Shown in pieces: positions 1 to 7,617 of a stretch of 55,730 bases of DNA. The notes below the pieces were generated by a model. That model was not told where the DNA came from and did no database searches. It was given only the letters and a program-made list of their open reading frames with translations. Position 1 is the stretch's first letter. Each line of letters starts with the position of its first letter. Source of the stretch: a virus. Both the position numbers and the translations under genes were made by a program. The stretch spans positions 1 through 55,730 of IMG/VR virus record IMGVR_UViG_3300044682_000046; one strand, 5' to 3'.

Positions 1-53
1 GGGACCTCGAGGACATCCGTTACGGCCAAGACGCCAAGTCCGCTGCGGCCTAA
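1..53 (+). CDS. 3' end of a gene entering from the left edge (unknown)
   Basis: Only the last 17 codons are visible, ending in DAKSAAA and TAA at 51-53. The frame is open to the window edge. The following gene starts 20 bases after the stop. Its final codons lie in the first copy of a 77-bp direct repeat, so the ends of this gene and of the next gene are the same at base level. Nothing can be said about function. Confidence 0.5.
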   Translation, partial: DLEDIRYGQDAKSAAA

Positions 54-119
54 CACCACCCCTGAGGGCGACCATGGCGAACAGCAATCCCCCGAAGATC
101 ACCAAGGGCGAGCGAGCCG
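43..119 (+). repeat. 77-bp direct repeat, copy 1
   Basis: Bases 43-119 are identical to 306-382 (offset 263). The unit covers the stop of the preceding gene, the intergenic leader with the GAGGGCGACC ribosome site, the ATG and the first 15 codons of the next gene. It therefore duplicates a complete translation-start module. Confidence 0.95.
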
Positions 120-316
120 CGCTGTGGATGATCGCGCGCCGCGAGGGAACGTTTCACAGCGTTCTCGGCCATCGCCTTCAACAGAGCGCCCTCGCCTACC
201 CGGTCTCTGGAGTCTTCAATTTCCTGGTCGGCTGCAACTGCCGAACGGCTGACGGATGGATGCTGACCGATCTTGGCGCAGCCCACATCGGCAGCGTCCT
301 GGTTCCTGCGGCCTAA
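74..316 (+). CDS. hypothetical protein sharing its N-terminus with the next gene
   Basis: 80 aa, not recognised. The first 15 residues (MANSNPPKITKGERA) are encoded inside the 77-bp repeat and are identical to the start of the next gene; the remainder (ALWMIARREGTFH onward) is different. The ATG is preceded by GAGGGCGACC, a reasonable Shine-Dalgarno. The protein has no clear membrane segment and contains one CNC motif. Part of the plus-strand early operon. Confidence 0.6.
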   Translation: MANSNPPKITKGERAALWMIARREGTFHSVLGHRLQQSALAYPVSGVFNFLVGCNCRTADGWMLTDLGAAHIGSVLVPAA

Positions 317-382
317 CACCACCCCTGAGGGCGACCATGGCGAACAGCAATCCCCCGAAGATCACCAAGGGCGAGCGAGCCG
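306..382 (+). repeat. 77-bp direct repeat, copy 2
   Basis: Perfect copy of 43-119. It supplies the leader, start codon and first 15 codons of the gene at 337. Recombination between the copies would delete 263 bp and remove one of the two genes cleanly. Confidence 0.95.
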
Positions 383-621
383 ACGAAGCGGGCCGATTCG
401 TGGAGGTCGAGGACGGAAACCGACGAAGCTTTCGGTTCGGCGAGTGGGTCAAGCGAGATGATGGGTATTGGGCGCTCAGAATAACGCTTGGTGATGTGCT
501 TGCTGCCGCGACCAGTCTTCGTCAATGCGATTGCTGCGGACAGATGCGAGAATGCGAATCTGTTGTTGCATTCGGAACTGACACTGTCGCTTGCGAAGAC
601 TGCCGGAGTCCCCTCCCATGA
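337..621 (+). CDS. small zinc-ribbon-like hypothetical protein
   Basis: 94 aa. The start at 337 is chosen because it has the same leader as the gene at 74. The N-terminal 15 residues come from the repeat. The C-terminal half has CDCCGQMREC and CEDC, a CxxC...CxxC arrangement typical of a small zinc ribbon. The family is not recognised. The stop overlaps the next start in ATGA at 618-621, so translation is probably coupled. Confidence 0.65.
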   Translation: MANSNPPKITKGERADEAGRFVEVEDGNRRSFRFGEWVKRDDGYWALRITLGDVLAAATSLRQCDCCGQMRECESVVAFGTDTVACEDCRSPLP

Positions 622-998
622 TCCTCGCTCCCGAGAAGCGCGAATTATTGCACGAATACGCAAAGAATCGCGCCGCGCTCGAAAAAAGCATCAAGCATTG
701 GGAAAAGAACGTCGTCGCGAAGACGTCGGTCCAGGCGAGCGTTAGCGCCGGAGACTGTGCTCTCTGCAAATTGCATCGTCGTCAGGGCGCCTGCGATCAG
801 GAATGTCCAGTTAAAGCGAAAACCGGATTAGACCTCTGCGGAGGCACTCCCTACGACGATGCTTGGCGGGCGTTGGTGGCATGGATTGATGAAGAGCCCA
901 ACACCGATAGCTGGCGCAAGGCTCGCGCTCTCTGGCGCAAGGCGGCGCAAGCGGAACTCGACTTCCTCATCAGCCTGCGTCCGGAGGCAGCGCCATGA
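618..998 (+). CDS. hypothetical protein with Cys cluster
   Basis: 126 aa. It has an N-terminal charged helix (EKRELLHEYAKNRAAL) followed by a cysteine cluster (CALCKLHRRQGACDQECPV) that may bind zinc, then a helical C-terminus. The arrangement resembles small phage-encoded proteins that accompany recombination genes, but no family can be named. Coupled by ATGA overlap on both sides. Confidence 0.65.
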   Translation: MILAPEKRELLHEYAKNRAALEKSIKHWEKNVVAKTSVQASVSAGDCALCKLHRRQGACDQECPVKAKTGLDLCGGTPYDDAWRALVAWIDEEPNTDSWRKARALWRKAAQAELDFLISLRPEAAP

Positions 999-1366
999 CC
1001 CCCGCCCCCGAGGAGCGCGCTGAGGAAATCAGCAAGACGCCGTGGCGGTATTCCAGTGCCGATGGAACAATCCGTGACGCCAAAGACAAGGTCGTCGCGT
1101 TTCTCTCCCAAGGTTTCGAGATAGGTGCTGCCAACGGCGCCCTCATGGCCGCAGCGCCCGAGATGCGCGAGGAAATCCGCAGGCTGAGAGAAGTGCTCAA
1201 GCCGTTTGCTAATTACGCGGCGTGGGTAGCTGAGCATCACCCCGGATGGGATCACGACGATTTCAGCGTTGGATTGCCGGACGGCTTTTTCGCAAAGACG
1301 GGGGCGGACAAGCTCGGTGCCTTTCGCGCCGCTCTCTGCGCCCTCAAATCGGAGGACCGCTCATGA
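995..1366 (+). CDS. hypothetical early phage protein
   Basis: 123 aa, no recognised domain. The N-terminal part (TPWRYSSADGTIRDAKDK) and the middle (NGALMAAAPEMREEIRRLRE) match the layout of a common type of phage protein in which a short beta segment precedes an 'AAPEM' helix. Starts in ATGA with the preceding stop and ends in ATGA with the next start. Confidence 0.6.
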   Translation: MTPAPEERAEEISKTPWRYSSADGTIRDAKDKVVAFLSQGFEIGAANGALMAAAPEMREEIRRLREVLKPFANYAAWVAEHHPGWDHDDFSVGLPDGFFAKTGADKLGAFRAALCALKSEDRS

Positions 1367-1770
1367 GCGGCCTCAGCGCTCATCTCCCCAACTGTTCAAC
1401 GCCTGGGCTCTGCGGCGAGCGGGACTCCTGTCAGGGAACGCCTCCATGTTCCAGCGCGAGCGAGCCGGAGTTCAGCGCGGAGCTGGTGGAGCGGTGCGCG
1501 AGCAAAATGTCAGCCGCTATGGATGGATGGTTCCAATCCTGTCGAACGAGCGCGCCCAAAGAAAAGATGGAAGCGTTCGTGGCTCGCGCCATCATTCGCG
1601 AGAGCGGCCACGCCGATCTGGTCGCGGCGCTGAAGCTGTTACTCGATTTTGTCGGCTACAGGCACATGACCGACGACCAACTGTGCGAAGAGGCGCGTCT
1701 CGGAAACAGGCTTGCTCCGGACATTCTCAAAGCGCGCAAAGCTCTTCGCAAAGCCGGAGCCATCGCATGA
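1363..1770 (+). CDS. hypothetical early phage protein
   Basis: 135 aa, unrecognised. Cysteine-rich N-terminus (NCSTPGLCGERDSC) followed by a helical body. The start at 1363 overlaps the previous stop (ATGA). Confidence 0.6.
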   Translation: MSGLSAHLPNCSTPGLCGERDSCQGTPPCSSASEPEFSAELVERCASKMSAAMDGWFQSCRTSAPKEKMEAFVARAIIRESGHADLVAALKLLLDFVGYRHMTDDQLCEEARLGNRLAPDILKARKALRKAGAIA

Positions 1771-2072
1771 GCGCGCGCTACAGCCTGACCTACGAGTTTG
1801 ACGAGCTTCCCGTAGGAGCTTGCATGGCTCGCGGCAGCGCGGAGGTGGAGTTCACGCGCGACGGCGCTTGGCGTTTGCAAGGCATGAACGCTTTCATCCG
1901 CGATGTCCACGACGACGAGATGGCGGACGTTACTCCTACAATCGTTATGGCAATCCGCCGCGCGCTGAACGACGACCGCCGCATCCAGCAAGCCGTCAAC
2001 GACGAACTCGCCGAGCTTCCGTCGCCCCGCGAAGAGGCTGCGGCGGACGCGGCGGATTGGAGGCGAGAGTGA
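1767..2072 (+). CDS. hypothetical early phage protein
   Basis: 101 aa, unrecognised acidic protein. The start at 1767 is in an ATGA overlap. The end overlaps a GTG start (GTGA at 2069-2072). Confidence 0.6.
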   Translation: MSARYSLTYEFDELPVGACMARGSAEVEFTRDGAWRLQGMNAFIRDVHDDEMADVTPTIVMAIRRALNDDRRIQQAVNDELAELPSPREEAAADAADWRRE

Positions 2073-2284
2073 CGATCCGCTCCTTCTTCGCCGATCTTCT
2101 CGCCTTCCTGCGCTCATGGTCCGACTGGCGGAAGCGCATGCCCGAGCTGGAGCCGAAGCCGGACTTCGCCGAGGCGAAAGCCAACTACGCCAGCGCCCGG
2201 AAAGCGCACCACGGCCAGCGCGAGGCGTGGCTAAAGCTGCGCGACGCGGCGAATGAATCGCTCAAGCGCGGGCTTTATTCATGA
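2069..2284 (+). CDS. hypothetical protein, GTG start
   Basis: 71 aa, with N-terminus VTIRSFFADLLAFLRSW and a charged helical remainder. The GTG start is chosen because it lies in the same 4-base overlap pattern as all its neighbours. No family recognised. Confidence 0.5.
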   Translation: MTIRSFFADLLAFLRSWSDWRKRMPELEPKPDFAEAKANYASARKAHHGQREAWLKLRDAANESLKRGLYS

Positions 2285-2472
2285 ACGCTCACGCGGTCGA
2301 TACCCGAGCCGTCGACCTCGCGATCGTCACCGCGAGGGGGCACATTCTCTCGGCCGAGCAGGCTTTGGAACGCGCCCGCGCGGAAGTCCGCAAGCTGGAA
2401 GCGCGTCGAGATGAGATCGCGGCGGACTGCGCGGCGACGCGCGACGCTCGCAAATTTGGAGAAGGAAAATGA
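2281..2472 (+). CDS. small coiled-coil hypothetical protein
   Basis: 63 aa, almost entirely helical with heptad-like composition (ALERARAEVRKLEARRDEI). Immediately upstream of and coupled to the ERF gene (ATGA at 2469), so it may be a small partner of the recombinase. That role is inferred from position only. Confidence 0.55.
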   Translation: MNAHAVDTRAVDLAIVTARGHILSAEQALERARAEVRKLEARRDEIAADCAATRDARKFGEGK

Positions 2473-3287
2473 ACGCCCAAGTCCAAGATGTCGTCGTCCA
2501 CGAGCAGCCAGGCACGCCAGCATCTGAATCCGATCCTTTTTTGGTTGTCGCGCGCTTGGCAGCATCGCATCCGATGATCGACGCTGACAAGCTCGTCAAG
2601 CTGTACGATTTGGCCGATCGGGCGAACAAGGCTCGTGCCTCGGTTGCATTCGCTGACGCCTTCGCGACCATGATCCACGAGCTACCATCGATCGATCGGC
2701 GCGGGCGCATTATCGTCTATTCGAAAGAGGCTCGCGAGCGCGGGGTGAAAGAAAGCGACAGGCCCCAGCAAGACACGCCCTACGCCACATTCGACGATAT
2801 CCTTGAGAACATCATTCCCGTGCTTGCCAAGCATAGATTCTCGATCCGTTTTGAGCACGAAACAGTTACCGCCGGAGACAGCTACCGGATCAAGACGAAA
2901 GCGATCTTGCGCCACAAAGACGGCCATTATGAGACAGCCGAGACGCCTCCGTTACCGCACGACTCCACGGGGTCAAAGAACCCGACGCAAGCGGTCGGAT
3001 CGGCGATGGCCTACGGCAAGCGCTACGCCCTGCGCGCCGTGTTGCCGATTGTCTCGCACGCGCCCCAGGACGCGGACGACGATGCGAAGAAGGCGAATGA
3101 GCCAGAGGCAATCGGCGTCGATGAGATCGCCTTTATCGAGCAGCAAATCCGCGACACGGGAAGCGATCTCACCATCTTCCTCAAGCTGCTCGGGGCGGAA
3201 AGTGTCGCGGCGATTCCAGCGTCGAAATATCGACGCGCCTTGGAATTGCTCGAGGCCAAGAAGCGCAAGCAGGCGGCTGGGAAATGA
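2469..3287 (+). CDS. erf: ERF-family single-strand DNA annealing protein
   Basis: 272 aa. ERF proteins anneal complementary single strands during phage recombination and genome circularisation in the cytoplasm, working with a 5'-3' exonuclease. The diagnostic segment is at about residues 171-192, with NPTQAVGSAMAYGKRYAL followed by RAVL, the ERF signature. The N-terminal helices (ARLAASHPM, LYDLADRANKARASVAFADAF) also fit. The acidic C-terminal tail probably binds partners. It is directly followed, with a 4-base overlap, by a YqaJ-type exonuclease and then NinB, which is the expected recombination cassette. Length is usual for the family. Confidence 0.9.
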   Translation: MNAQVQDVVVHEQPGTPASESDPFLVVARLAASHPMIDADKLVKLYDLADRANKARASVAFADAFATMIHELPSIDRRGRIIVYSKEARERGVKESDRPQQDTPYATFDDILENIIPVLAKHRFSIRFEHETVTAGDSYRIKTKAILRHKDGHYETAETPPLPHDSTGSKNPTQAVGSAMAYGKRYALRAVLPIVSHAPQDADDDAKKANEPEAIGVDEIAFIEQQIRDTGSDLTIFLKLLGAESVAAIPASKYRRALELLEAKKRKQAAGK

Positions 3288-3937
3288 GCGGCGTCGAGGT
3301 CATCGACTGCGAGCAGAACAGCGAGGAATGGTTCCGTGCTCGCCTTGGCTTGCCTACAGCGAGCATGTTCTCTGACGTGCTCGCCAAGGGCGAGGGCAAG
3401 ACGCGCCGCTCCTACATGCTTCGCCTGGCAGGTGAGATCATCACGGGCGAGCCAACCGAGTCCTTCACATCGCCGGCAATGGAACGCGGCAAGCTGATGG
3501 AGGACGAAGCGCGCGCGATGTACGAGTTCCTGAGCGATGAGCCTCTAGAGCGCGTGGGCTTCATTCGCAACGGCGACAAGGGCTGCTCGCCCGATAGCCT
3601 CATCGGCGCCAATGCCGGACTCGAAATCAAAACCAAGCGCAGCGACCTGCTCATCGACACGATCTTGCGTGATCGCTTCCCCCCGGAACACGTCGCGCAG
3701 TGCCAAGGCTTCCTTTGGGTAGCCGAGCGCGAATGGTGCGATCTGGTCTGCTATTGGCCTCGCCTGCCGTTGTTCGTCAAGCGCGCCTATCGCGACGAAC
3801 CCTACATCAAGACGCTCGCTAGCGAGGTCGCCAAATTCAACGCCGAACTCGCAGAGACCGTCGAGAAAATCAGGCGCTACGGGGAACCACAACCATCGCT
3901 TCGGGAACAGCTTGAACACAGCGTGGCGGCGCCATGA
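3284..3937 (+). CDS. YqaJ-like viral recombinase (lambda Exo-type exonuclease)
   Basis: 217 aa. Members of this PD-(D/E)XK family resect double-strand ends so that the annealing protein can load. Visible motifs: QNSEEWFRARLGLPTAS at 11-27, the ERGKLMEDEARAMYE helix near 68-81, the metal-site run SPDSLIGANAGLEIKTK (D104, E114, K116), and the HVAQCQGFLWV helix near 136-146. All catalytic positions seem present. ATGA overlaps join it to ERF upstream and NinB downstream. Confidence 0.9.
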   Translation: MSGVEVIDCEQNSEEWFRARLGLPTASMFSDVLAKGEGKTRRSYMLRLAGEIITGEPTESFTSPAMERGKLMEDEARAMYEFLSDEPLERVGFIRNGDKGCSPDSLIGANAGLEIKTKRSDLLIDTILRDRFPPEHVAQCQGFLWVAEREWCDLVCYWPRLPLFVKRAYRDEPYIKTLASEVAKFNAELAETVEKIRRYGEPQPSLREQLEHSVAAP

Positions 3938-4335
3938 CTCGCGCGCTGCTCATTCTCAACAGCGAGACGGCGCGCGCCCAGGCGATGCGCTGGTTGTCGA
4001 TCGCGCCCGACGGGACGCGGGTGGAATTCAAGAAGCCCAGACGATCATTGGATCAAAATTCTTTGATGTGGGCGCGGTTGACTGAAGTTGCGCAGCAGGT
4101 GACTTGGTACGGGCAAAAGCTCTCGGCGGAAGACTGGAAAGATGTCTTCAGTGCGTCGCTTCGCAAGGCTCGCGTCGTGCCTGGGCTCGATCCAGGAACC
4201 TACGTGCCGCTCGGCATGCGAACGTCCGATATGTCGAAAGAGGAAATGGGACTGCTGCTCGACCTCATAGACGCCTTCGCGGCTGAGCGTGGCGTCCGCT
4301 TCCAAGACACGGAAATTGCAGAGGCGGTCGGATGA
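3934..4335 (+). CDS. ninB: NinB-family recombination protein
   Basis: 133 aa. NinB (Orf of lambda) is a recombination mediator that binds single-stranded DNA. The hallmark segment is RRSLDQNSLMWARLTEVAQQ followed by WYGQKLSAEDWKDVFSASL, then VVPGLDPGTYVPLGMRTSDM and the C-terminal FAAERGVRF. Length is normal for the family. It completes the ERF-exonuclease-NinB cassette. Confidence 0.9.
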   Translation: MTRALLILNSETARAQAMRWLSIAPDGTRVEFKKPRRSLDQNSLMWARLTEVAQQVTWYGQKLSAEDWKDVFSASLRKARVVPGLDPGTYVPLGMRTSDMSKEEMGLLLDLIDAFAAERGVRFQDTEIAEAVG

Positions 4336-4586
4336 GCGGCCCGGACAAACCCAACCTCAATGACAACGAGCGCCGCGTCCTTCGCGCATTGCCGTCTGAG
4401 GGCTACGCCGGATTTGGATTTGTCAGCTTCGCTTACCTCACACGGGAGACGATGCTGAACCGGCGCGCTGTACGGCTGGCCTGCCGCTCCCTGGCGCGCA
4501 AGGGCCTTGCCGAGTACTCGCGCGGGCTTTGGTCTGAGGACGGGAAACCGTGCGGAGCGGGGTATGCGAGGACTTGGGAGACATGA
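4332..4586 (+). CDS. small winged-helix-like hypothetical protein
   Basis: 84 aa. The order 'NDNERRVLRAL ... YLTRETMLNRRAVRLACRSLARKGLAEY' looks like a small winged helix: a helix, a recognition helix with RRAV, and a wing. It could be a DNA-binding regulator, but no specific family is recognised. Coupled to both neighbours. Confidence 0.55.
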   Translation: MSGPDKPNLNDNERRVLRALPSEGYAGFGFVSFAYLTRETMLNRRAVRLACRSLARKGLAEYSRGLWSEDGKPCGAGYARTWET

Positions 4587-4987
4587 GCGAGCGCCGCGCC
4601 GAGTTCACGCAGGCGATCAAGGTTCGCCGCCTCACCTTTGCGGGATTCAGATGCGAAGCCGAGGTCACGCGCGACGACGCGACGAAAGTGCGGTGCAACG
4701 CGGTTCTAACCGGCAAGCGCGTCGAGTTCCATCATGCGATCGAAGCGGAGCTAGGCGGATTGGCGACGTTTGAGAATTGCCGCGCCTGGTGCCGCCAATG
4801 CCACAGGGATTACTACCCGCAGAGCGCGGCGAAAATCAGCGAAGCAAAGCGCCGCGAAGCCGCGCACGTAGGCGCACGCCGACCAAAGCAGCGCATGGCC
4901 TCGGGCGCCAAGCTAGCCGGCCCCGAGCGCGCTCACGAAGGGCGTCAGCCGCTTCCGAGACGCTCGCTATATGAGGACGTTCGATGA
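4583..4987 (+). CDS. HNH-type endonuclease-like protein
   Basis: 134 aa with start at 4583 in an ATGA overlap. The core is CEAEV..., then VEFHHAIEAELGGLATFEN (H50, H51, N65) and CRAWCRQCHRDY (C70, C73, H74), the order of an HNH nuclease with structural zinc. The C-terminus is basic. HNH proteins in phage early operons can act as homing or packaging nucleases. Position beside NinB is more in keeping with recombination, but this is inference. Confidence 0.7.
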   Translation: MSERRAEFTQAIKVRRLTFAGFRCEAEVTRDDATKVRCNAVLTGKRVEFHHAIEAELGGLATFENCRAWCRQCHRDYYPQSAAKISEAKRREAAHVGARRPKQRMASGAKLAGPERAHEGRQPLPRRSLYEDVR

Positions 4988-5262
4988 TCCGTCAAACCGC
5001 CCAGCGTCCAGCGTCCAAAGCCTCCGACTTGGACATGCTCCCTGAGCTGATATGCCGGTTCGTCGAGGAGCGAGGGCCGCAAGAGATCGAGCGGTTGTGC
5101 CTGTTCTTGGATACGCTGGCGTCGCTTTTGCACTCGTACCAGCAAGTCGTTCATTACGCGGGACAGATCACGCCTGATGCTGACGATTTGTCGGCCTCCC
5201 GGAAGGCTGTCCGATTGGCTCTGGCTAATATCTTAGATGGGGTTAGGAAGCGCCAGCCATGA
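4984..5262 (+). CDS. hypothetical protein
   Basis: 92 aa, helical, with no known motif (CRFVEERGPQEIERLCLF). Coupled by ATGA to the HNH gene upstream and by a 4-base overlap to the next gene. Confidence 0.55.
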   Translation: MIRQTAQRPASKASDLDMLPELICRFVEERGPQEIERLCLFLDTLASLLHSYQQVVHYAGQITPDADDLSASRKAVRLALANILDGVRKRQP

Positions 5263-5462
5263 CGGACAGGATGACAGACGCGGAATTGCCCAAAGAAGCG
5301 GTTGCGTTAATTGCTGCGGAATTCGCCCGCATCCGCAACGCCGCGCTCGATGAGGCGGCGAAGGCGGCGCGAGAACGTGCTCAAAACTTCGCGCACGAGG
5401 CCAAGCTCGTCCTCCTCAGCGTTGGCGACGAGATCGAAGCCCTCAAAACCAAAGAGCTATGA
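5259..5462 (+). CDS. small helical hypothetical protein
   Basis: 67 aa, a single long charged helix (ALDEAAKAARERAQNFAHE). It resembles the short helical proteins beginning 'RNAALDEAA' that are common in alphaproteobacterial phages. Function unknown. Confidence 0.5.
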   Translation: MTDRMTDAELPKEAVALIAAEFARIRNAALDEAAKAARERAQNFAHEAKLVLLSVGDEIEALKTKEL

Positions 5463-5466
5463 GAGT

Positions 5467-5685
5467 ATGAGCGATCCTTGTCAGTTCTGTATGGCCGGTT
5501 CGTCCTTAGGGGCCGAGAAGCCTCAGCTCGTTCTATTTGAAGGCCAATGGCAACCATGGCCCTTGGTCGCGCCATTGCCCGATGCGCCAATCGTCTTGGC
5601 CGACATCTGTCCAGTCTGCGATCGGGAACGGTTCAATGCCGAGGAAGTACCGCGTCTAAATCAGAGATTGGGATTAACGCCATGA
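5467..5685 (+). CDS. small zinc-ribbon-like protein
   Basis: 72 aa with CQFC near the N-terminus and CPVC near residue 50, a plausible two-knuckle zinc site. Start at 5467 lies 4 bases after the previous stop. Unknown function. Confidence 0.5.
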   Translation: MSDPCQFCMAGSSLGAEKPQLVLFEGQWQPWPLVAPLPDAPIVLADICPVCDRERFNAEEVPRLNQRLGLTP

Positions 5686-5774
5686 TGGACTACTTCACTG
5701 GCATAGAAAAAGTATTTGTAGCGGTACGCGACCGTATCCTCGCCCTCAAAACACCGGAGCGGGAAGATGAATGA
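5682..5774 (+). CDS. very small hypothetical peptide
   Basis: 30 aa beginning MMDYFTGIEKVF. Supported only by the ATGATG/TGA overlap with its neighbour and by good spacing to the next start. Its C-terminal DRILALKTPERE resembles the end of the 67-aa protein at 5259. It may be spurious. Confidence 0.35.
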   Translation: MMDYFTGIEKVFVAVRDRILALKTPEREDE

Positions 5775-6000
5775 CGCTGCTGTAACGATGATTGCCACTT
5801 GTTTGATGCTGAACCCTACTTGTCCTGCAAACGAATATCCTGTCTGTACCGTAAATGGAACGCCAATTTGCGTCAAGGGTGAATACCCTGTTGCGGCAAA
5901 TCACCTCTGCTCTGATGATAATAGGGTGTGGTGGCCAGCCAGAAGTGACGGAATGTGTTACTTCGATGACAAACCGAAGGTTCCTTCCGATGCCAAATGA
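5767..6000 (+). CDS. Cys-rich hypothetical protein
   Basis: 77 aa with six cysteines spread through short loops (TCLMLNPTCPANEYPVC, PICVKGEYP, HLCSDD, GMCYFDD). The pattern looks like a secreted disulfide-bonded peptide, but the N-terminus (MNDAAVTMIATCLML) is only a weak signal. Preceded by GGGAAG. It resembles the cysteine-rich secreted protein at 23253 in general design but not in sequence. Confidence 0.5.
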   Translation: MNDAAVTMIATCLMLNPTCPANEYPVCTVNGTPICVKGEYPVAANHLCSDDNRVWWPARSDGMCYFDDKPKVPSDAK

Positions 6001-6178
6001 GAAGCAAGCCACGCCCCTTCGTCTCCGCTGCTTCGACTGCGGCGGGAAGGACTTTGTGATAGTCGTTGAGAAAGACGGCTTCGGCCACCGCTATGTGAGG
6101 ATCACCTGCGCGGACTGCCGGCGTGAATGTAGGCAGGTCTTTGTAGCGGGGAAAGAGAGGGATCGTGATGGCAAGTGA
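5990..6178 (+). CDS. small zinc-finger-like protein
   Basis: 62 aa; LRCFDCGGKDF and ITCADCRRECRQVF give two CxxC knuckles about 25 residues apart, a small treble-clef or zinc-ribbon fold. The start at 5990 overlaps the preceding gene by 11 bases. Function unknown. Confidence 0.5.
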   Translation: MPNEKQATPLRLRCFDCGGKDFVIVVEKDGFGHRYVRITCADCRRECRQVFVAGKERDRDGK

Positions 6179-6650
6179 GAAGGAAGTCGAGGCGGCGTGG
6201 GCTGCGCTGTGCGGGCCTTTTGCGCCGCACACAATATCGACAACTATCGAGAAGGACGATATCCGCGCCGCCCTCTCCGCCGCCGAGGCTGTGCGGGGGG
6301 AGGAAGGCATCTTATCATGCGGCCACCCGAAATCCCTCGAAATCGTAAGCATCGAAAGTGATTATCGCGATTGCGAGCTTTGCGAGGCGCGTCGCATGAA
6401 ACGTGACGCCGAAGCTATGGAAATTCACCATAGAGCAGAACGCGACGCCGAACGGGCAAAGAACGCCTCCCTCCGCGCGCTGCTCGCCAAGGCGGGGGAG
6501 GGGATGGAGCCTTTCCAAAGGCTTGCTGATGAAATCGATGAAATCAGAGGCGATACTTCGCCAGATTGCTGGTCGAAGTCATGCCAATGGAGCGATTTGG
6601 TCCGCGCCCGCGCCCTCCTCGCCGAGATCGAGAAGGAGTTGGGAAGATGA
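6168..6650 (+). CDS. hypothetical phage protein
   Basis: 160 aa from the ATG at 6168; a GTG at 6165 is also possible. It has SCGHP...CELC in the middle, followed by a long coiled-coil helix (EIHHRAERDAERAKNASLRALL). The end overlaps the next start (ATGA at 6647). Family not recognised. Confidence 0.6.
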   Translation: MASEKEVEAAWAALCGPFAPHTISTTIEKDDIRAALSAAEAVRGEEGILSCGHPKSLEIVSIESDYRDCELCEARRMKRDAEAMEIHHRAERDAERAKNASLRALLAKAGEGMEPFQRLADEIDEIRGDTSPDCWSKSCQWSDLVRARALLAEIEKELGR

Positions 6651-6898
6651 GCCAAGACGGCAAGACAGTTGCAAAATCGTTCATAGCCGAAATGAACGCG
6701 GACGAGCTGGCCCTCCGTTTGATGGCGATTGGCATTGGGTTGCGACCACCGCCAGGGACTAACGCGACGACCGCTCTCGACGAAGCCGAGAGGGCATGGC
6801 CGCGCGACCCATCGGGCAGCTTCCCTTTTCGACGAATGGCCCACGCGGCAATCTCTTACCTCGGCGAGTGCGTTGAGAACGGCCAGCGGCCCGCATGA
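6647..6898 (+). CDS. hypothetical protein
   Basis: 83 aa, helical, no motif recognised. Coupled by ATGA overlaps on both sides. Confidence 0.5.
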   Translation: MSQDGKTVAKSFIAEMNADELALRLMAIGIGLRPPPGTNATTALDEAERAWPRDPSGSFPFRRMAHAAISYLGECVENGQRPA

Positions 6899-7575
6899 CC
6901 TCCCTTCTCCCCGCATCCACCTCCCGCATCGCCGGGCCGGAAAAGCCGATAGGATTCAAAGCGCCTATGGTCCGGGCGATCCTCGCCGGGAGGAAGACGC
7001 AAACGCGGCGGGTGCTGCGCCCGATCAAGGGCGTCACCCTGGCAGATTTTACGTTCAGCGGCGACCAGGTTGCGCGATGGGGAAGTCTGCCAATCGAGAA
7101 GATTCGTAAGCCTGCCTACGCCGTCGGCGACAGGCTGTGGGTTCGCGAGGCGTGGCGGGCTGGAAAGCAATGGGATCGCGTCACTCCGCGAGATATTCCG
7201 CGCGGCGAGGCAATTTGGTTCGAAGCAGATCAGCCTTTCCCCATGCAGACACCCGGAAAGCTTCGCCCAAGCATTTTTCTTCCGCTTTGGGCTGCCCGTC
7301 CAGATCGCCTTGTCGTAACGGCCGTGCGCGTCGAGCGGTTGCAGGACATCAGCAAGGAAGACGCGATTGCGGAGGGGATAGAATGGCGCAATAGCACGCT
7401 GAGCGTCGGGGGGTATTGGGGTACTTGGAACGCAGACAATACTATGCGCTGCGGCGGAAGCCCAGACCCAATCGAAGCCTATCGATGTCTTTGGATCAAT
7501 ATCAACGGCCCCGGCTCCTGGGAAGCAAACCCCTGGGTCGCCGTCTATGGGCTGTCCAGGAGGGCGGCGGGGTGA
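6895..7575 (+). CDS. ASCH/PUA-like domain phage protein
   Basis: 226 aa. The opening GFKAPMVRAILAGRKTQTRR, then YAVGDRLWVREAWR, then RPSIFLPLWAARPDRLVV and ERLQDISKEDAIAEGI, and the closing GPGSWEANPWVAVY are the ordered blocks of the common phage ASCH-type protein. ASCH domains are PUA-related folds that bind RNA or modified nucleobases. The exact substrate of the phage group is not known. Next to a DUF5131 gene, with which it often co-occurs in phages. Confidence 0.75.
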   Translation: MTSLLPASTSRIAGPEKPIGFKAPMVRAILAGRKTQTRRVLRPIKGVTLADFTFSGDQVARWGSLPIEKIRKPAYAVGDRLWVREAWRAGKQWDRVTPRDIPRGEAIWFEADQPFPMQTPGKLRPSIFLPLWAARPDRLVVTAVRVERLQDISKEDAIAEGIEWRNSTLSVGGYWGTWNADNTMRCGGSPDPIEAYRCLWININGPGSWEANPWVAVYGLSRRAAG

Positions 7576-7617
7576 GCGCGCAAAGCGGGCATCGATAAAA
7601 ATGATTGGAGACCTATG

